DNA of 64,000 nt. Source: Sphingomonadales bacterium 32-65-25 (GTDB taxonomy: Bacteria > Pseudomonadota > Alphaproteobacteria > Sphingomonadales > Sphingomonadaceae). The notes beneath the pieces are model-generated. The model was given only the letters and a program-made list of their open reading frames with translations. It was not told the DNA's origin and made no database searches. Position 1 is the first letter of the stretch, and each line of letters starts with the position of its first letter. Below, piece by piece: positions 7,816 through 16,721 of this stretch. A program made the position numbers and the translations under genes. The stretch covers positions 62,001 through 126,000 of the forward strand of contig NCEU01000007.1 in the NCBI GenBank assembly GCA_002280855.1, read 5' to 3'.

Positions 7816-8463
7816 ATGCCCGAAGTCATTCTTACCGGCCCTGAAGGCCGTCTCGAAGGCCGTTACCAGCCTGGTGCCGGCCCGCGTGCGCCGGTCGCCA
7901 TCCTGCTGCAGCCGCACCCGGCGCAGGGCACGATGAATCATCCGATCGTGCTGGCGCTCTATCAAAGCTTCGTGCGCCGCGGCTTTGCGACGCTGCGCTT
8001 CAACTTCCGCGGTGTTGGCCGCAGCCAGGGCACGTTCGATAACGGCATCGGCGAATTGTCCGACGCCGCCTCCGCGCTCGATTGGTTGCAGCAGTTCAAT
8101 CCGGAAGCCCACACCACCTGGGTAGGTGGCTTCTCCTTCGGCGCCTGGATCGGCATGCAGCTGCTGATGCGCCGGCCAGAGATCAAGGGCTTCATCTCGA
8201 TCGCGCCGCCGGCCAACATGTATGATTTCACCTTCCTGGCCCCGTGCCCGTCGAGCGGGATCATCGTGGACGGCGAAAATGACGAAGTGGTGCCGCCATC
8301 TGCCGTGCTCAAGCTGGTGGACAAGCTGAAGACGCAGCGCCACATCACCATCCATCACAGCACCATCCCCGGCGCCAACCATTTCTTCCAGAACGAAATG
8401 GACCTGCTGATGGGCGAGGTTGACGGCTATCTGGACATGCGGCTGGCCAACGGCGGGCGTTAA
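7816..8463 (+). CDS. Alpha/beta hydrolase
   Basis: 215 residues, starting at ATG 7816 with GGGA about 6 bases upstream. The nucleophile elbow GGFSFGAW places Ser107 as the catalytic serine. Asp156 (GENDEVVP) and His189 (PGANHFF) complete the triad, and HPAQGTMNHP near 34-43 lies in the oxyanion region. No signal peptide, so cytoplasmic. This small, lid-less type resembles dienelactone-hydrolase-like proteins often annotated only as alpha/beta hydrolase. The substrate is unknown. It is divergent from the cysteine desulfurase operon. Its stop overlaps the stop of convergent anmK (TTAA). Confidence 0.88.
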   Translation: MPEVILTGPEGRLEGRYQPGAGPRAPVAILLQPHPAQGTMNHPIVLALYQSFVRRGFATLRFNFRGVGRSQGTFDNGIGELSDAASALDWLQQFNPEAHTTWVGGFSFGAWIGMQLLMRRPEIKGFISIAPPANMYDFTFLAPCPSSGIIVDGENDEVVPPSAVLKLVDKLKTQRHITIHHSTIPGANHFFQNEMDLLMGEVDGYLDMRLANGGR

Positions 8464-9545
8464 GCCACCCGCCCGCCGGTCATCGCCACTGGCACTCCGG
8501 TCGTCTCCGGCCAGCTGAGCGGCTTGCCGTCCAGCACCCGCACCGCCAGCCACGCAAAGGCTTCGGCCTCCAGCGCGTCGCCGTTCCAGCCGACGGCTTC
8601 CACTGCATCGCAGGGCACGGCGCAGCGCTGGGCAAGTTCGGCCATCAAGACCGGGTTCAAGCGCCCGCCACCCGTCACCAGCAAGCGGCCGATCGGCGGC
8701 ACATGGGTGAGGGCAAGGCGCACGGTCTCGGCCGTGAACGCCGTCAAAGTCGCCGCGCCGTCGCCGGGGGAAAGGCCGCGCAAGGCACCGATATCCCAGG
8801 CGTTGCGGTCCAGCGATTTGGGCGGAGCGGCGTCGAACCACGGATTATCGCACAAGGTTTGCAGCACATTGTCATGGCACATGCCGCTGGCCGCGACCTT
8901 GCCGTCTTCATCAAACCCGCGGCCAGTGTGGGCGCGCACCCAATCATCGATCAGCGCATTGCCGGGGCCAGTATCGAAACTGCCCCAACTGCCGTCCGCT
9001 GCAAACCAGGTGAGATTGCCCACCCCGCCGAGGTTGAGCACACCCAGCGGCCGGCCCAGTTCCTCGGATCGCGCCCGGTGATAGCCTGGCGCCAGCGGCG
9101 CCCCCTGGCCGCCGGCGGCCACATCGGCGCTGCGGAAATCAAAGGCCACGGGGATGCGCGTCGCGGCCTTCAACGTGGCACCGTCGCCGATTTGCCAGGT
9201 CCATTTGCGGTCGGGCCGGTGCGCAATGGTCTGGCCGTGAAAGCCGATCACTATCACATCATCGCGCCGGGTGTGGGTGGCGGCGAGCAGGCGGTGCACG
9301 GCCATGGCGTGCAGGCCGGTTGATTCCTGTTCCACCGCGTCGATCAGTGCATCGCGGGCCGGGGCATGCATTTCCAGCGCGCGGGCCATGGCGGCGCGCA
9401 GGCGCGGTCGGAAATCCGGTTCATAGGGGAAAAACATGAAGGCGATCGGGTTCACCACGCCTTCGCCATCGGTTTCCACCAGCGCGGCATCGATGCCATC
9501 CATCGAGGTTCCGGACATCAGGCCAATGGCAAGTCGCGTCGTCAT
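8460..9545 (-). CDS. anmK: Anhydro-N-acetylmuramic acid kinase
   Basis: 361 residues. The N-terminus RLAIGLMSGTSMDGIDAAL is the family hallmark (ATP-binding GTSxDG loop). GFHGQTIAHRP, NLGGVGNLTW, FDTGPGNALID and TGGGRLNP follow in the canonical order. The enzyme opens the 1,6-anhydro ring and phosphorylates it, giving MurNAc-6-phosphate in the recycling of cell-wall turnover products in the cytoplasm. Length matches the usual size of about 370 residues. It is convergent with the alpha/beta hydrolase (stops overlap) and divergent from the serine hydrolase at 9599. Confidence 0.96.
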   Translation of the reverse strand: MTTRLAIGLMSGTSMDGIDAALVETDGEGVVNPIAFMFFPYEPDFRPRLRAAMARALEMHAPARDALIDAVEQESTGLHAMAVHRLLAATHTRRDDVIVIGFHGQTIAHRPDRKWTWQIGDGATLKAATRIPVAFDFRSADVAAGGQGAPLAPGYHRARSEELGRPLGVLNLGGVGNLTWFAADGSWGSFDTGPGNALIDDWVRAHTGRGFDEDGKVAASGMCHDNVLQTLCDNPWFDAAPPKSLDRNAWDIGALRGLSPGDGAATLTAFTAETVRLALTHVPPIGRLLVTGGGRLNPVLMAELAQRCAVPCDAVEAVGWNGDALEAEAFAWLAVRVLDGKPLSWPETTGVPVAMTGGRVA

Positions 9546-9598
9546 TCCGCCACGCTAGCGCAGCCGATGCCGGCTGGCCATGCCTGCCGCGCCTGCCT

Positions 9599-10852
9599 AT
9601 GAAGCCAGATATGCGCGCCGTTCTTGCCCTCTGCCTGTTGCTGGCCAGCCCGGCCGCTGCCAATCCGCTGGCGGCTCTGGTCGCCGGCACGGACCTTCGC
9701 GCGCCGCAGCTTTCGGGCGTCGTCGGCGTGGTGGCAGACCGCAACCGCATCCTGCGTGCCGAAGCCCATGGCCTGGCCGATATCGCCGCTAATCGCCCGC
9801 TCAAGACCGACAGCGTGATCCGCGTCGCCTCCGTCTCCAAACTCGTTGTCGCCATCGCGGTGTGGCGGCTGGTGGAGCAGGGCAGGCTGGATCTCGATCG
9901 AGATGTGAGCCTTTATCTTGGCTGGCAACTGCGCCACCCCGCTCATCCCGAAACGCAGGTCACGCTGCGCAAACTGCTCTCGCACACCAGCGGCATCGTC
10001 GATGGGCCGGGCTATGGCTTTGCGCTGGAAGAAAAGCTGCAGGACAAGCTCACCCCGCAGCATTGGGGCGCAGGTGCCCCGGGCGGCCGTTTCGAATATG
10101 CCAATCTCAACTATGGCCTGATTGCCTCGGTGATGGAGAAGGCCACGGGCGAACGCTTCGACCGGTTGATGACCCGGCTTGTGCTGGCACCGCTGAAGAT
10201 CGACGCCGGCTACAACTGGCAGGGCGCATCGGATGCCGCCATCGCCCGCGCTGCCGTGCTCTACCGCAAGGGCCGAGATGAAACCGCCTGGAACCCGGCC
10301 GGGCCATGGGTTCCACAGGTGGATGATCTGAAAGGCCAGCGCAGCCCGTGCCCGGTGCGCGCCAATGCGGCCTGCGATCTGGCGGCCTACAAGCCCGGCA
10401 GCAATGGCACGATTTTCTCGCCGCAAGGTGGCCTCAGGATCAGCATCCCCGATCTCGCCCGCATCGGCCAGTTGCTGCTGCGCGGCGGCGAGGTCGGCGG
10501 TGTGCGCCTGCTGAAGCCTGCAACGGTGAAGGCGATGCTCACGCCGGTGTGGCAGGCCGGCGGGGCCGTGCCCGGCGATGATTATCACGGCCAGATGCTG
10601 TGTTACGGCGCCGGCCCGCACTGCCTTTCAGGCCGTGCTGGGGCGACCGATCAGCCGGTGAAGGGCGCGCGCTGGTGGGGGCATCTGGGCGAAGCCTATG
10701 GCCTGCTCGCCGGTCTGTGGGTTGATCAAAAGCGCGGCCGCGTGTTTGCCTATGCGCTCACCGGCAGCAGCGACGATCCCTTCAAATCGCCCCATGTCGC
10801 CTCCAGCTTCAGTGCGGCGGAAGACATCATCATGGCGGAACTGGCACGATGA
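9599..10852 (+). CDS. Exported serine hydrolase of the beta-lactamase / class C PBP family
   Basis: 417 residues. The N-terminus (LALCLLLASPAAA, 9-21) is a signal peptide, so the enzyme acts in the periplasm. Motif 1 SVSK places Ser78 and Lys81 as the nucleophile pair. Motif 2 is Tyr167-Ala-Asn169 (EYANLNYG). SHTSGIVDG at 128-136 is also typical. A histidine-glycine motif near WWGHLGEAYG may be motif 3. Such enzymes include DD-peptidases, esterases and true class C beta-lactamases. The substrate cannot be decided here. ATG 9611 is an alternative start. It is divergent from anmK, a peptidoglycan-recycling gene, which gives weak support for a cell-wall substrate. Confidence 0.82.
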   Translation: MKPDMRAVLALCLLLASPAAANPLAALVAGTDLRAPQLSGVVGVVADRNRILRAEAHGLADIAANRPLKTDSVIRVASVSKLVVAIAVWRLVEQGRLDLDRDVSLYLGWQLRHPAHPETQVTLRKLLSHTSGIVDGPGYGFALEEKLQDKLTPQHWGAGAPGGRFEYANLNYGLIASVMEKATGERFDRLMTRLVLAPLKIDAGYNWQGASDAAIARAAVLYRKGRDETAWNPAGPWVPQVDDLKGQRSPCPVRANAACDLAAYKPGSNGTIFSPQGGLRISIPDLARIGQLLLRGGEVGGVRLLKPATVKAMLTPVWQAGGAVPGDDYHGQMLCYGAGPHCLSGRAGATDQPVKGARWWGHLGEAYGLLAGLWVDQKRGRVFAYALTGSSDDPFKSPHVASSFSAAEDIIMAELAR

Positions 10853-10925
10853 CCTGCCAAATAATGGCCGCGCTGCAATGCCTGTGTCACCGTTTGCCGG
10901 CCATGGTGGCCCAAGGAGGATTCGC

Positions 10926-11315
10926 ATGATCGGTTACGCCCTTTTCGGCAGCAATGATCTGCCGCGCAGTTTCGCCTTTTATGATGCGCTGTTCGCTAGT
11001 GTTGGCATCAGCCGCCTGATGGAATTCCCCACCGGCGCCGTGTGCTGGGGCACCAGTTGGACCGCGCCGATGCTGGGCGTTGGCCCGGCCTATGATGGCC
11101 AGCCCGCTACTGCCGGCAACGGCACCATGGTCGCGCTGGTTCTGGACACGCGGGCCAAGGTCGATGCCATGCACGCCGCGGCACTGGCGGCGGGCGGTGC
11201 CGATGAAGGCGCCCCCGGCGTGCGTGGCGAGGAAGGCCCACAGGCCTTTTACGGCGCTTATTTCCGCGATCCGGATGGCAACAAATTGTGCGCCTTCCGC
11301 GTCGGGCCTGCCTGA
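10926..11315 (+). CDS. VOC (glyoxalase/bleomycin-resistance fold) family protein
   Basis: 129 residues. A strong ribosome site AAGGAGG lies just upstream of ATG 10926. The sequence has the paired beta-alpha-beta-beta-beta pattern: FGSNDLPRSFAFYDALF at the start of module 1, and YGAYFRDPDGNKLCAF closing module 2. The latter is the typical C-terminal segment with a potential metal ligand. Members bind a divalent metal and act on small molecules, or serve as binding proteins. No specific substrate is apparent. The next gene starts 4 bp after its stop, so the two are probably cotranscribed. Confidence 0.85.
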   Translation: MIGYALFGSNDLPRSFAFYDALFASVGISRLMEFPTGAVCWGTSWTAPMLGVGPAYDGQPATAGNGTMVALVLDTRAKVDAMHAAALAAGGADEGAPGVRGEEGPQAFYGAYFRDPDGNKLCAFRVGPA

Positions 11316-11319
11316 CCGG

Positions 11320-11916
11320 ATGGATCCACTCTCGATCATTGCCGATGAACTGAAGCAGCGCGACCGGGAGCGTTGGCTGGCCTGCCTCTATGCGGCAGAG
11401 CCGGCTCGCCCCGGCCTTGTTGCCCTGTTCGCGCTGGATGCGGAACTCGCCCACCTTGTGGCCACCACCACCGAGCCCCTATTGGGCGAGATCCGTCTTG
11501 CCTGGTGGCGCGATCGATTATGCGAACTCGATACGCAGCCTGCCCCGGCGCAGCCGCTGTTGCAGGCGCTGCAGGCGCGCGTGCTGCCGCGGCTGTCGGG
11601 TGCGGAACTGGCCACGCTGGAGGATGGCTGGCTCGCCCGGCTGGGCGGCAATGCCGGCGATGGCTCGGCGCGATTGTTCGGCCTTGCGGCGCGCCTGCTG
11701 GGCGGCGATCCGGACGAAGGCATCTATCTTGGCCAGCTGCTGGCCGTGGCCGAACGCTCGCCGAACCGCACATCGGTGCTGCTGCGCCCGCTGCGCGCCC
11801 TGGTGGAGCTGGCGGCGCGCGATGCTGCCCATGCCGCCGCTGGCCGCCCGCCGGAACTGCGCGGGTCGCTGGCGCGGCAGGCGCTGATGTTCAAGGTGGT
11901 TGCGCTGGGGCGCTGA
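11320..11916 (+). CDS. Squalene/phytoene synthase-fold protein (NDUFAF6-like)
   Basis: 198 residues starting at ATG 11320, 4 bp after the VOC gene. LVALFALDAELAHLV...LGEIRLAWWRDRL resembles the trans-isoprenyl synthase fold, and in particular short bacterial relatives of NDUFAF6. It is shorter than true phytoene or squalene synthases (about 280-350 residues). I see no second DxxxD substrate-binding motif, so prenyl condensation is doubtful. Human NDUFAF6 is a complex I assembly factor with this fold, and the nuoG-N operon begins about 2.8 kb downstream. A link is inference only. The remaining sequence is Ala/Leu-rich helical. Confidence 0.65.
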   Translation: MDPLSIIADELKQRDRERWLACLYAAEPARPGLVALFALDAELAHLVATTTEPLLGEIRLAWWRDRLCELDTQPAPAQPLLQALQARVLPRLSGAELATLEDGWLARLGGNAGDGSARLFGLAARLLGGDPDEGIYLGQLLAVAERSPNRTSVLLRPLRALVELAARDAAHAAAGRPPELRGSLARQALMFKVVALGR

Positions 11917-11966
11917 GGCAGCGTATCGCTGGATTCACAGGGTCTTGTGATGGGGAGAGCGTGGCC

Positions 11967-12422
11967 ATGCGCCGCATCCTTGGCTTTGTCGTGGCTTTGG
12001 TTGGCCTGTTGGGCGCCGGCCTGATCATCTGGCGCGCGCCGCCCGTCACCCAGCCCGCCGCGGCCTTGGCTGTGGCCGATCCTCCCGCGGCCGATGCGGC
12101 TGCAGCGCCGCTGGAGGCGCCGAATTCCCCCTTGTCGGACGCCGAGCGAGAGGCCCGCCGCCTGCGCCGCTATGACAAGGACAAGGATGGCACTGTGGAT
12201 CGCGCCGAGTTTCTTGCCAATCGCCGCAAGAACTTTGAGCGCGCGGACCGCAACAAGGATGGCCGGCTGGATTTCGAGGAGTTTGCCGTCGCAACTGCCA
12301 CGAAATTCACCCGTGCCGATCGCAATGCCGATGGTGCGCTCTCGCCCAGCGAGTTCGCGACCACGGCGATGAAACGCAAGCCGAAAGCCGCCTGCGTCTG
12401 CCCGACGCCAGGCGAGGAGTGA
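11967..12422 (+). CDS. EF-hand domain protein, membrane-anchored or exported
   Basis: 151 residues. The start at ATG 11967 is supported by GGGAGA upstream. The N-terminus ILGFVVALVGLLGAGLIIW (4-22) is a membrane anchor or uncleaved signal, followed by an Ala/Pro linker. Three EF-hand loops are seen: 70-81 (D-K-D-K-D-G...E), 94-105 (D-R-N-K-D-G...E) and 118-129 (D-R-N-A-D-G...E). Each has acidic residues at positions 1, 3 or 5 and 12 for calcium. The tail contains a Cys-Val-Cys pair. Probably a periplasmic calcium-binding protein of unknown role. It is convergent with trmFO, with a gap of only 3 bp. Confidence 0.85.
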   Translation: MRRILGFVVALVGLLGAGLIIWRAPPVTQPAAALAVADPPAADAAAAPLEAPNSPLSDAEREARRLRRYDKDKDGTVDRAEFLANRRKNFERADRNKDGRLDFEEFAVATATKFTRADRNADGALSPSEFATTAMKRKPKAACVCPTPGEE

Positions 12423-12425
12423 GAC

Positions 12426-13748
12426 TCAGGCCACCTTCATCCAGTCTGCCAGATCTGCCCGCGCCCGCGTCACCAGAGCGGGCTTGCGCTGATCCTTCTT
12501 CACCGCCGTCTCCAGCGCCGGAAATAGGCCGAAATTCACGTTCATCGGCTGGAAGGTCGAAGCCTCTGCGCCGCCGGTGATGTGGTGGAGCAGGGCGCCA
12601 AGTGCAGTGGTGGCCGGCGGTGGCACAGGTTCGCGCCCCTGTCGTTCGGCAATGGCGAACCGCGCCGCCATCAGGCCCACCGCCGCGCTTTCAACATAGC
12701 CTTCGCAGCCGGTGATCTGCCCGGCAAAGCGGATGCCGGGCCGCAGCTTCAGGCGCAGCGTGTCATCCAGCAGCACCGGTGATTTGATGAAGGTGTTGCG
12801 GTGCAGGCCGCCCAACCGCGCGAACTGGGCGTTTTCGAGGCCCGGAATCATGCGGAACACCCGTACCTGTTCGGCATGCTTCATCTTGGTCTGGAAACCG
12901 ACCATGTTCCACAGGCTGCCCAAGGCATTGTCCTGCCGCAATTGCACCACGGCCCAGGCGCGTCGGCCGGTGGCGGGGTTGGTCAGGCCCACCGGCTTCA
13001 TCGGGCCAAAGCGCGGCGTGTTGCGGCCACGTTCGGCCATCACCTCGATCGGCATGCAGCCGTCGAAATAGGGTGTGTTGGCCTCCCACTCCTTGAAGCT
13101 GGCCATTTCCGCGGCCAGCATCGCATCGATGAAGGCTTCATACTGCTCCTTGTCCATCGGGCAGTTCAGGTAATCCTTGGCTCCGCCCTTGTCCCAGCGC
13201 GACTGGAACCAGGCGGTTTCCAGATTGATGGATTCAAAATGGATCACCGGCGCGATGGCATCGAAAAACGCCAGCGCATCCTGCCCGGTCAGATCGCGGA
13301 TGGCTTCGGCCAGCGGCGTCGCCGTCAGTGGCCCGGTGGCGATGATGACGCTGTCCCAGTCTTCCGGCGGCAGGCCGGCGATCATCTCGCGCACGATCGT
13401 CACGTTGGGATGGGCGGCCAGCGCCGCCGTCACACCACCCGAAAACACGTCTCGGTCCACAGCGAGTGCCGATCCGGCCGGCACCCGCGCCTTGTCCGCT
13501 TGCGCCATGATGATGCTGCCCATCGCCCGCATCTCCTGGTGGATCAGGCCAACGGCGTTGTTGTCGGGATCATCGCTGCGGAAACTGTTGGAGCAGACCA
13601 GTTCGGCCAGCCCGTCGGTCTTGTGCGCGTCGGTGCCATGCGGTCCGCGCATCTCATGCAGAATAACGGGAATGCCGGCTTGCGCGATCTGCCAGGCGGC
13701 TTCGGAACCGGCGAGGCCACCGCCGATGATGTGGATGGGGAGTGTCAT
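12426..13748 (-). CDS. trmFO: Methylenetetrahydrofolate-tRNA (uracil-5-)-methyltransferase TrmFO
   Basis: 440 residues. The N-terminal FAD-binding motif [16 protein letters not shown] (7-22) and the block [13 protein letters not shown], carrying the conserved catalytic cysteine region, identify TrmFO/Gid. [14 protein letters not shown] and [16 protein letters not shown] further support it. The enzyme makes m5U54 in the T loop of tRNAs using 5,10-methylenetetrahydrofolate as carbon donor and FADH2 as reductant. Length is normal for the family. It is convergent with the EF-hand gene and divergent from the PEP-CTERM gene at 13869. Confidence 0.96.
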   Translation of the reverse strand: MTLPIHIIGGGLAGSEAAWQIAQAGIPVILHEMRGPHGTDAHKTDGLAELVCSNSFRSDDPDNNAVGLIHQEMRAMGSIIMAQADKARVPAGSALAVDRDVFSGGVTAALAAHPNVTIVREMIAGLPPEDWDSVIIATGPLTATPLAEAIRDLTGQDALAFFDAIAPVIHFESINLETAWFQSRWDKGGAKDYLNCPMDKEQYEAFIDAMLAAEMASFKEWEANTPYFDGCMPIEVMAERGRNTPRFGPMKPVGLTNPATGRRAWAVVQLRQDNALGSLWNMVGFQTKMKHAEQVRVFRMIPGLENAQFARLGGLHRNTFIKSPVLLDDTLRLKLRPGIRFAGQITGCEGYVESAAVGLMAARFAIAERQGREPVPPPATTALGALLHHITGGAEASTFQPMNVNFGLFPALETAVKKDQRKPALVTRARADLADWMKVA

Positions 13749-13868
13749 GCCCCGGCCTATGCGGCAGGCCGGGACGGTTTTCCAGTCACGAAAGCTTCAA
13801 GGATGAATGAGTTGTTTAATAACCGTAAATAACGTAATGGGTGTTTTCCACATTCGGGGGAATATCAC

Positions 13869-14474
13869 ATGAAGCCTTTGCTTTTTGCGGTTGCTGCAGT
13901 TGCGAGCCTTGCGGCGGTGCCGACTTCGGCCGCGGTGATCACGGCCAGCCTTGATGCCAATGCGATGCAGATCAACCAGTTGAACAATGTCGCGATCACG
14001 CCTGTGTCGCTCGGCGTTGGTGACGCGCTCGATCTCACCATCAATTTCACCAACGGCCCGATGACGGTTGGCAACGGCAGCGCGTTGTGGATTGGTCTGC
14101 TGACCAATGGTGACAGCGCCACGCTCACCAGCACCGCCACGATGTTCGTGCTGGGTGGCAGTGCCAACATGTTTGGCAGTCTCAACAACACGCAGGACAA
14201 CAGCTTCGTGCACGTTGGCAATTTCTTCGGCGGCTTCCAAACCGGGCCGGGCGACCTGAGCTTTGCCGGCCTGCGCCAGACGCTGACGATCGACAGCAGC
14301 GATCTGCAGGGCCCACGGGAATATGATCGGGCCTTTTTCTTCTTCTCCGAACTGCCGCAGGGTGGTGTCGTGCCTGAACCGCAAAGCTGGGCGATGCTGA
14401 TCGCCGGCTTTGGTCTTGTCGGCGCTGCAGCACGCCGTCGCCGCTCGGGTGCGGCCCGCACCATCGCGGCCTGA
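13869..14474 (+). CDS. PEPxxWA-CTERM sorting-domain exported protein
   Basis: 201 residues, with GGGGGA 7 bases upstream of ATG 13869. A signal peptide (FAVAAVASLAAVPTSAA, about 5-22) precedes a Thr/Asn/Gly-rich beta-type body with no recognised catalytic motif. The C-terminus has PEPQSWA (169-175), a hydrophobic span MLIAGFGLVGAAA and the basic cluster RRRRS. This is the PEP-CTERM / exosortase signal in the PEPxxWA variant common in Sphingomonadales. Such proteins are cleaved by exosortase and delivered to the surface or exopolysaccharide. No exosortase gene is in the window. A strong intrinsic terminator follows directly, so it is monocistronic. Confidence 0.88.
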   Translation: MKPLLFAVAAVASLAAVPTSAAVITASLDANAMQINQLNNVAITPVSLGVGDALDLTINFTNGPMTVGNGSALWIGLLTNGDSATLTSTATMFVLGGSANMFGSLNNTQDNSFVHVGNFFGGFQTGPGDLSFAGLRQTLTIDSSDLQGPREYDRAFFFFSELPQGGVVPEPQSWAMLIAGFGLVGAAARRRRSGAARTIAA

Positions 14475-14492
14475 TCCACCGCAAGAAGGACC

Positions 14493-14530
14493 GAAGCCGG
14501 GTGCGACAAGCGCCCGGCTTCCTCTTTTTT
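14493..14530 (+). terminator. Intrinsic terminator after the PEP-CTERM gene
   Basis: GAAGCCGGG (14493-14501) and CCCGGCTTC (14513-14521) form a perfect 9-bp stem with an 11-base loop, followed by CTCTTTTTT to 14530. It separates the PEP-CTERM gene from the nuoG operon. Confidence 0.9.
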
Positions 14531-14714
14531 GCCAGTTTGATGCCGCACTGCAAAAAAGCTGCGACAAACAGTCACTATCCTGTCTTTCCAACCCGAAACC
14601 CCCCGGCTATACGGGCCTCGATAGCGGCGGGTAACTGCCGCCGGTTCTGGAAAGTGACATGCTTTTTGCAAACGGCCAGTTTGTGGCCCCCCAGCGTTCG
14701 GATAGCTGACGGCC
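14531..14714. other. Intergenic region upstream of the split nuo operon
   Basis: 184 bp between the terminator and nuoG. It contains no recognisable remnant of nuoF or any other gene in any frame. It must hold the promoter for nuoG to DUF1467, but I do not see a convincing -35/-10 pair. Base composition is less GC-rich than its neighbours, as expected for a control region. Confidence 0.5.
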
Positions 14715-16721
14715 ATGCCCAAGCTGACCGTCGATGGAATCGAAGTGGAGGTGCCGAACGGCGCCACAGTGTTGCAGGCCTGCGAAGCGGCCGGCGCTGA
14801 AATCCCGCGTTTCTGCTACCACGAGCGCCTGTCCATCGCCGGCAACTGCCGCATGTGCCTGGTGGAAATGGAAAAATCCCCCAAGCCGGTGGCCAGTTGC
14901 GCCATGCCGGCGGCCGATGGCCAGGTGATCCACACCCGCACCGAAAAGGTGAAGAAGGCCCGCGAAGGGGTGATGGAATTTCTGCTCATCAACCACCCGC
15001 TCGATTGCCCGATCTGCGATCAGGGCGGCGAATGCGATCTGCAGGACCAGTCGCTCACCTATGGCAAGGGCGCCAGCCGCTATGACGAGAACAAGCGGGC
15101 GGTGACCGAGAAATATATGGGCCCGCTCATCAAGACGGTGATGACGCGCTGCATCCACTGCACCCGCTGCGTGCGCTTTGCCGAGGAAGTGGCCGGCGTC
15201 GAGGAAATCGGCGCTATCGGCCGGGGTGAATCGATGCAGATCACGTCGTATCTGGAAAAAGCCGTCACCTCCGAAGTGTCGGGCAACGTGATTGATCTGT
15301 GCCCGGTCGGCGCGCTCACCTCCAAGCCCTATGCCTTCCAGGCGCGGCCGTGGGAGCTGAAGAAGACCGATTCGATCGACGTGATGGATGCCATTGGCAG
15401 CAACATCGTTGTTGGCAGCCGCGGCGCTGCTGTGCTGCGCGTGACGCCGCGCCTGAACGACGACGTCAACGAGGAATGGCTGGCCGACAAGAGCCGCTTT
15501 GCCGTGGATGGCCTCTCCGAACGCCGGCTTGATACGCCGTGGGTGCGGGCGGGCGGCAAGCTGCAGAAGGCGACGTGGGCCGAAGCGTTCACTGCCGTCG
15601 CCGCCGGCCTGAAGGGCCTGCAGGGCGACGAAATTGCCGGCATCGTGGGTGATCTGAACGCCGTCGAAGAGATGGTGGCGCTGCGCGATCTTTTGGCAAC
15701 GCTGGGTTCCACCCGCATTGAAAGCCGCCAGGATGGCGCGCTGTTCGACACGGGCGAAGCGGTGAACTGGCTGTTCAATACCGGTCTGGCCGGTATCGAG
15801 ACGGCCGATGCCATTCTGCTTGTCGGCACCAACCCCCGTCTGGAAGCTGCGCTGCTCAATGTGCGTCTGCGCAAGGCGGTCAAGAAGGGCGGCGCCAAGG
15901 CGTATAATATCGGCCCAGCGGCTGATCTGAGCTTCCCGATCACCCAGCTTGGTGACGATGCCGCGCTGCTGACCGCATTGCCGGCCGATGTGGTTGCCGC
16001 CTTTGCCAAGGCTGAGCGCCCGGCGATCATCGTCGGCATGGGCGCGCTGAAAACACCTGGCCTCTACGCCGCCGCCCGCGCCGCTGCCGAACAGCTGGGC
16101 GTGGTGAAGGATGGCTGGAACGGCTTCAACCTCGTCCACACTGCTGCTGCCCGCGCAGGCGCGCTGCGGCTTGGCCTGGCTGTCGAAGGCGGCGTCAATG
16201 CGCTGCTCGGCGATACCGGTGTGAAGGCGCTGTTCCTGCTCGGTGCCGATGAAGTCAATGTGATGTCCGGACGCTTCACCGTCTATATCGGCACCCACGG
16301 CGATCACGGCGTGCGCCATGCCGATGTGATCCTGCCGGCCGCCGCCTACACCGAAAAGCCCGGCACCTATGTGAACATGGAAGGCCGCGTGCAGCGCGCA
16401 CTGAAAGCCACCCAGCCCCCCGGCGACGCCCGCGAGGATTGGACGATCCTGCGCGCCTTGTCCTCCGTGCTGGGCCAGAAATTGCCCTATGATGATCTGT
16501 CGGCCCTGCGCCGCCGCATCGCCGCCGACTGGCCTGATCTGGCCCGCGACGGCCTGATCGCCCGTGTGGGCACCCTGCCAGCCGTGAGCGCCACCCCGGT
16601 GCAGGGCGCGCTGCATCTGGCCTACAGCAACTATCACCTCACCAACCCGGTGGCCCGCGCCAGTGCCACCATGGCCGCCTGCGTCTCCTCGCTCATCGTG
16701 GTGCAGGAGGCCGCGGAATGA
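14715..16721 (+). CDS. nuoG: NADH-quinone oxidoreductase subunit G
   Basis: 668 residues. The N-terminal iron-sulfur ligands are complete: 2Fe-2S (N1b) Cys34, Cys45, Cys48, Cys62; N5-type His94, Cys98, Cys101, Cys107; N4 Cys146, Cys149, Cys152, Cys196. A molybdopterin-oxidoreductase-like domain follows. The shorter length relative to E. coli (about 900) matches the alphaproteobacterial/mitochondrial type. The subunit carries electrons through the peripheral arm of complex I. It is the first gene of this operon: nuoA-F, normally upstream, are absent here. Its stop overlaps the nuoH start (ATGA). Confidence 0.97.
   Translation: MPKLTVDGIEVEVPNGATVLQACEAAGAEIPRFCYHERLSIAGNCRMCLVEMEKSPKPVASCAMPAADGQVIHTRTEKVKKAREGVMEFLLINHPLDCPICDQGGECDLQDQSLTYGKGASRYDENKRAVTEKYMGPLIKTVMTRCIHCTRCVRFAEEVAGVEEIGAIGRGESMQITSYLEKAVTSEVSGNVIDLCPVGALTSKPYAFQARPWELKKTDSIDVMDAIGSNIVVGSRGAAVLRVTPRLNDDVNEEWLADKSRFAVDGLSERRLDTPWVRAGGKLQKATWAEAFTAVAAGLKGLQGDEIAGIVGDLNAVEEMVALRDLLATLGSTRIESRQDGALFDTGEAVNWLFNTGLAGIETADAILLVGTNPRLEAALLNVRLRKAVKKGGAKAYNIGPAADLSFPITQLGDDAALLTALPADVVAAFAKAERPAIIVGMGALKTPGLYAAARAAAEQLGVVKDGWNGFNLVHTAAARAGALRLGLAVEGGVNALLGDTGVKALFLLGADEVNVMSGRFTVYIGTHGDHGVRHADVILPAAAYTEKPGTYVNMEGRVQRALKATQPPGDAREDWTILRALSSVLGQKLPYDDLSALRRRIAADWPDLARDGLIARVGTLPAVSATPVQGALHLAYSNYHLTNPVARASATMAACVSSLIVVQEAAE

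Noticed and set aside
14607..16637. 676-codon open frame on the minus strand opposite nuoG
   Set aside because: The plus strand encodes an unmistakable NuoG. The minus reading has His/Gly/Ala-rich composition typical of antisense frames in GC-rich genes, and no recognisable domain.
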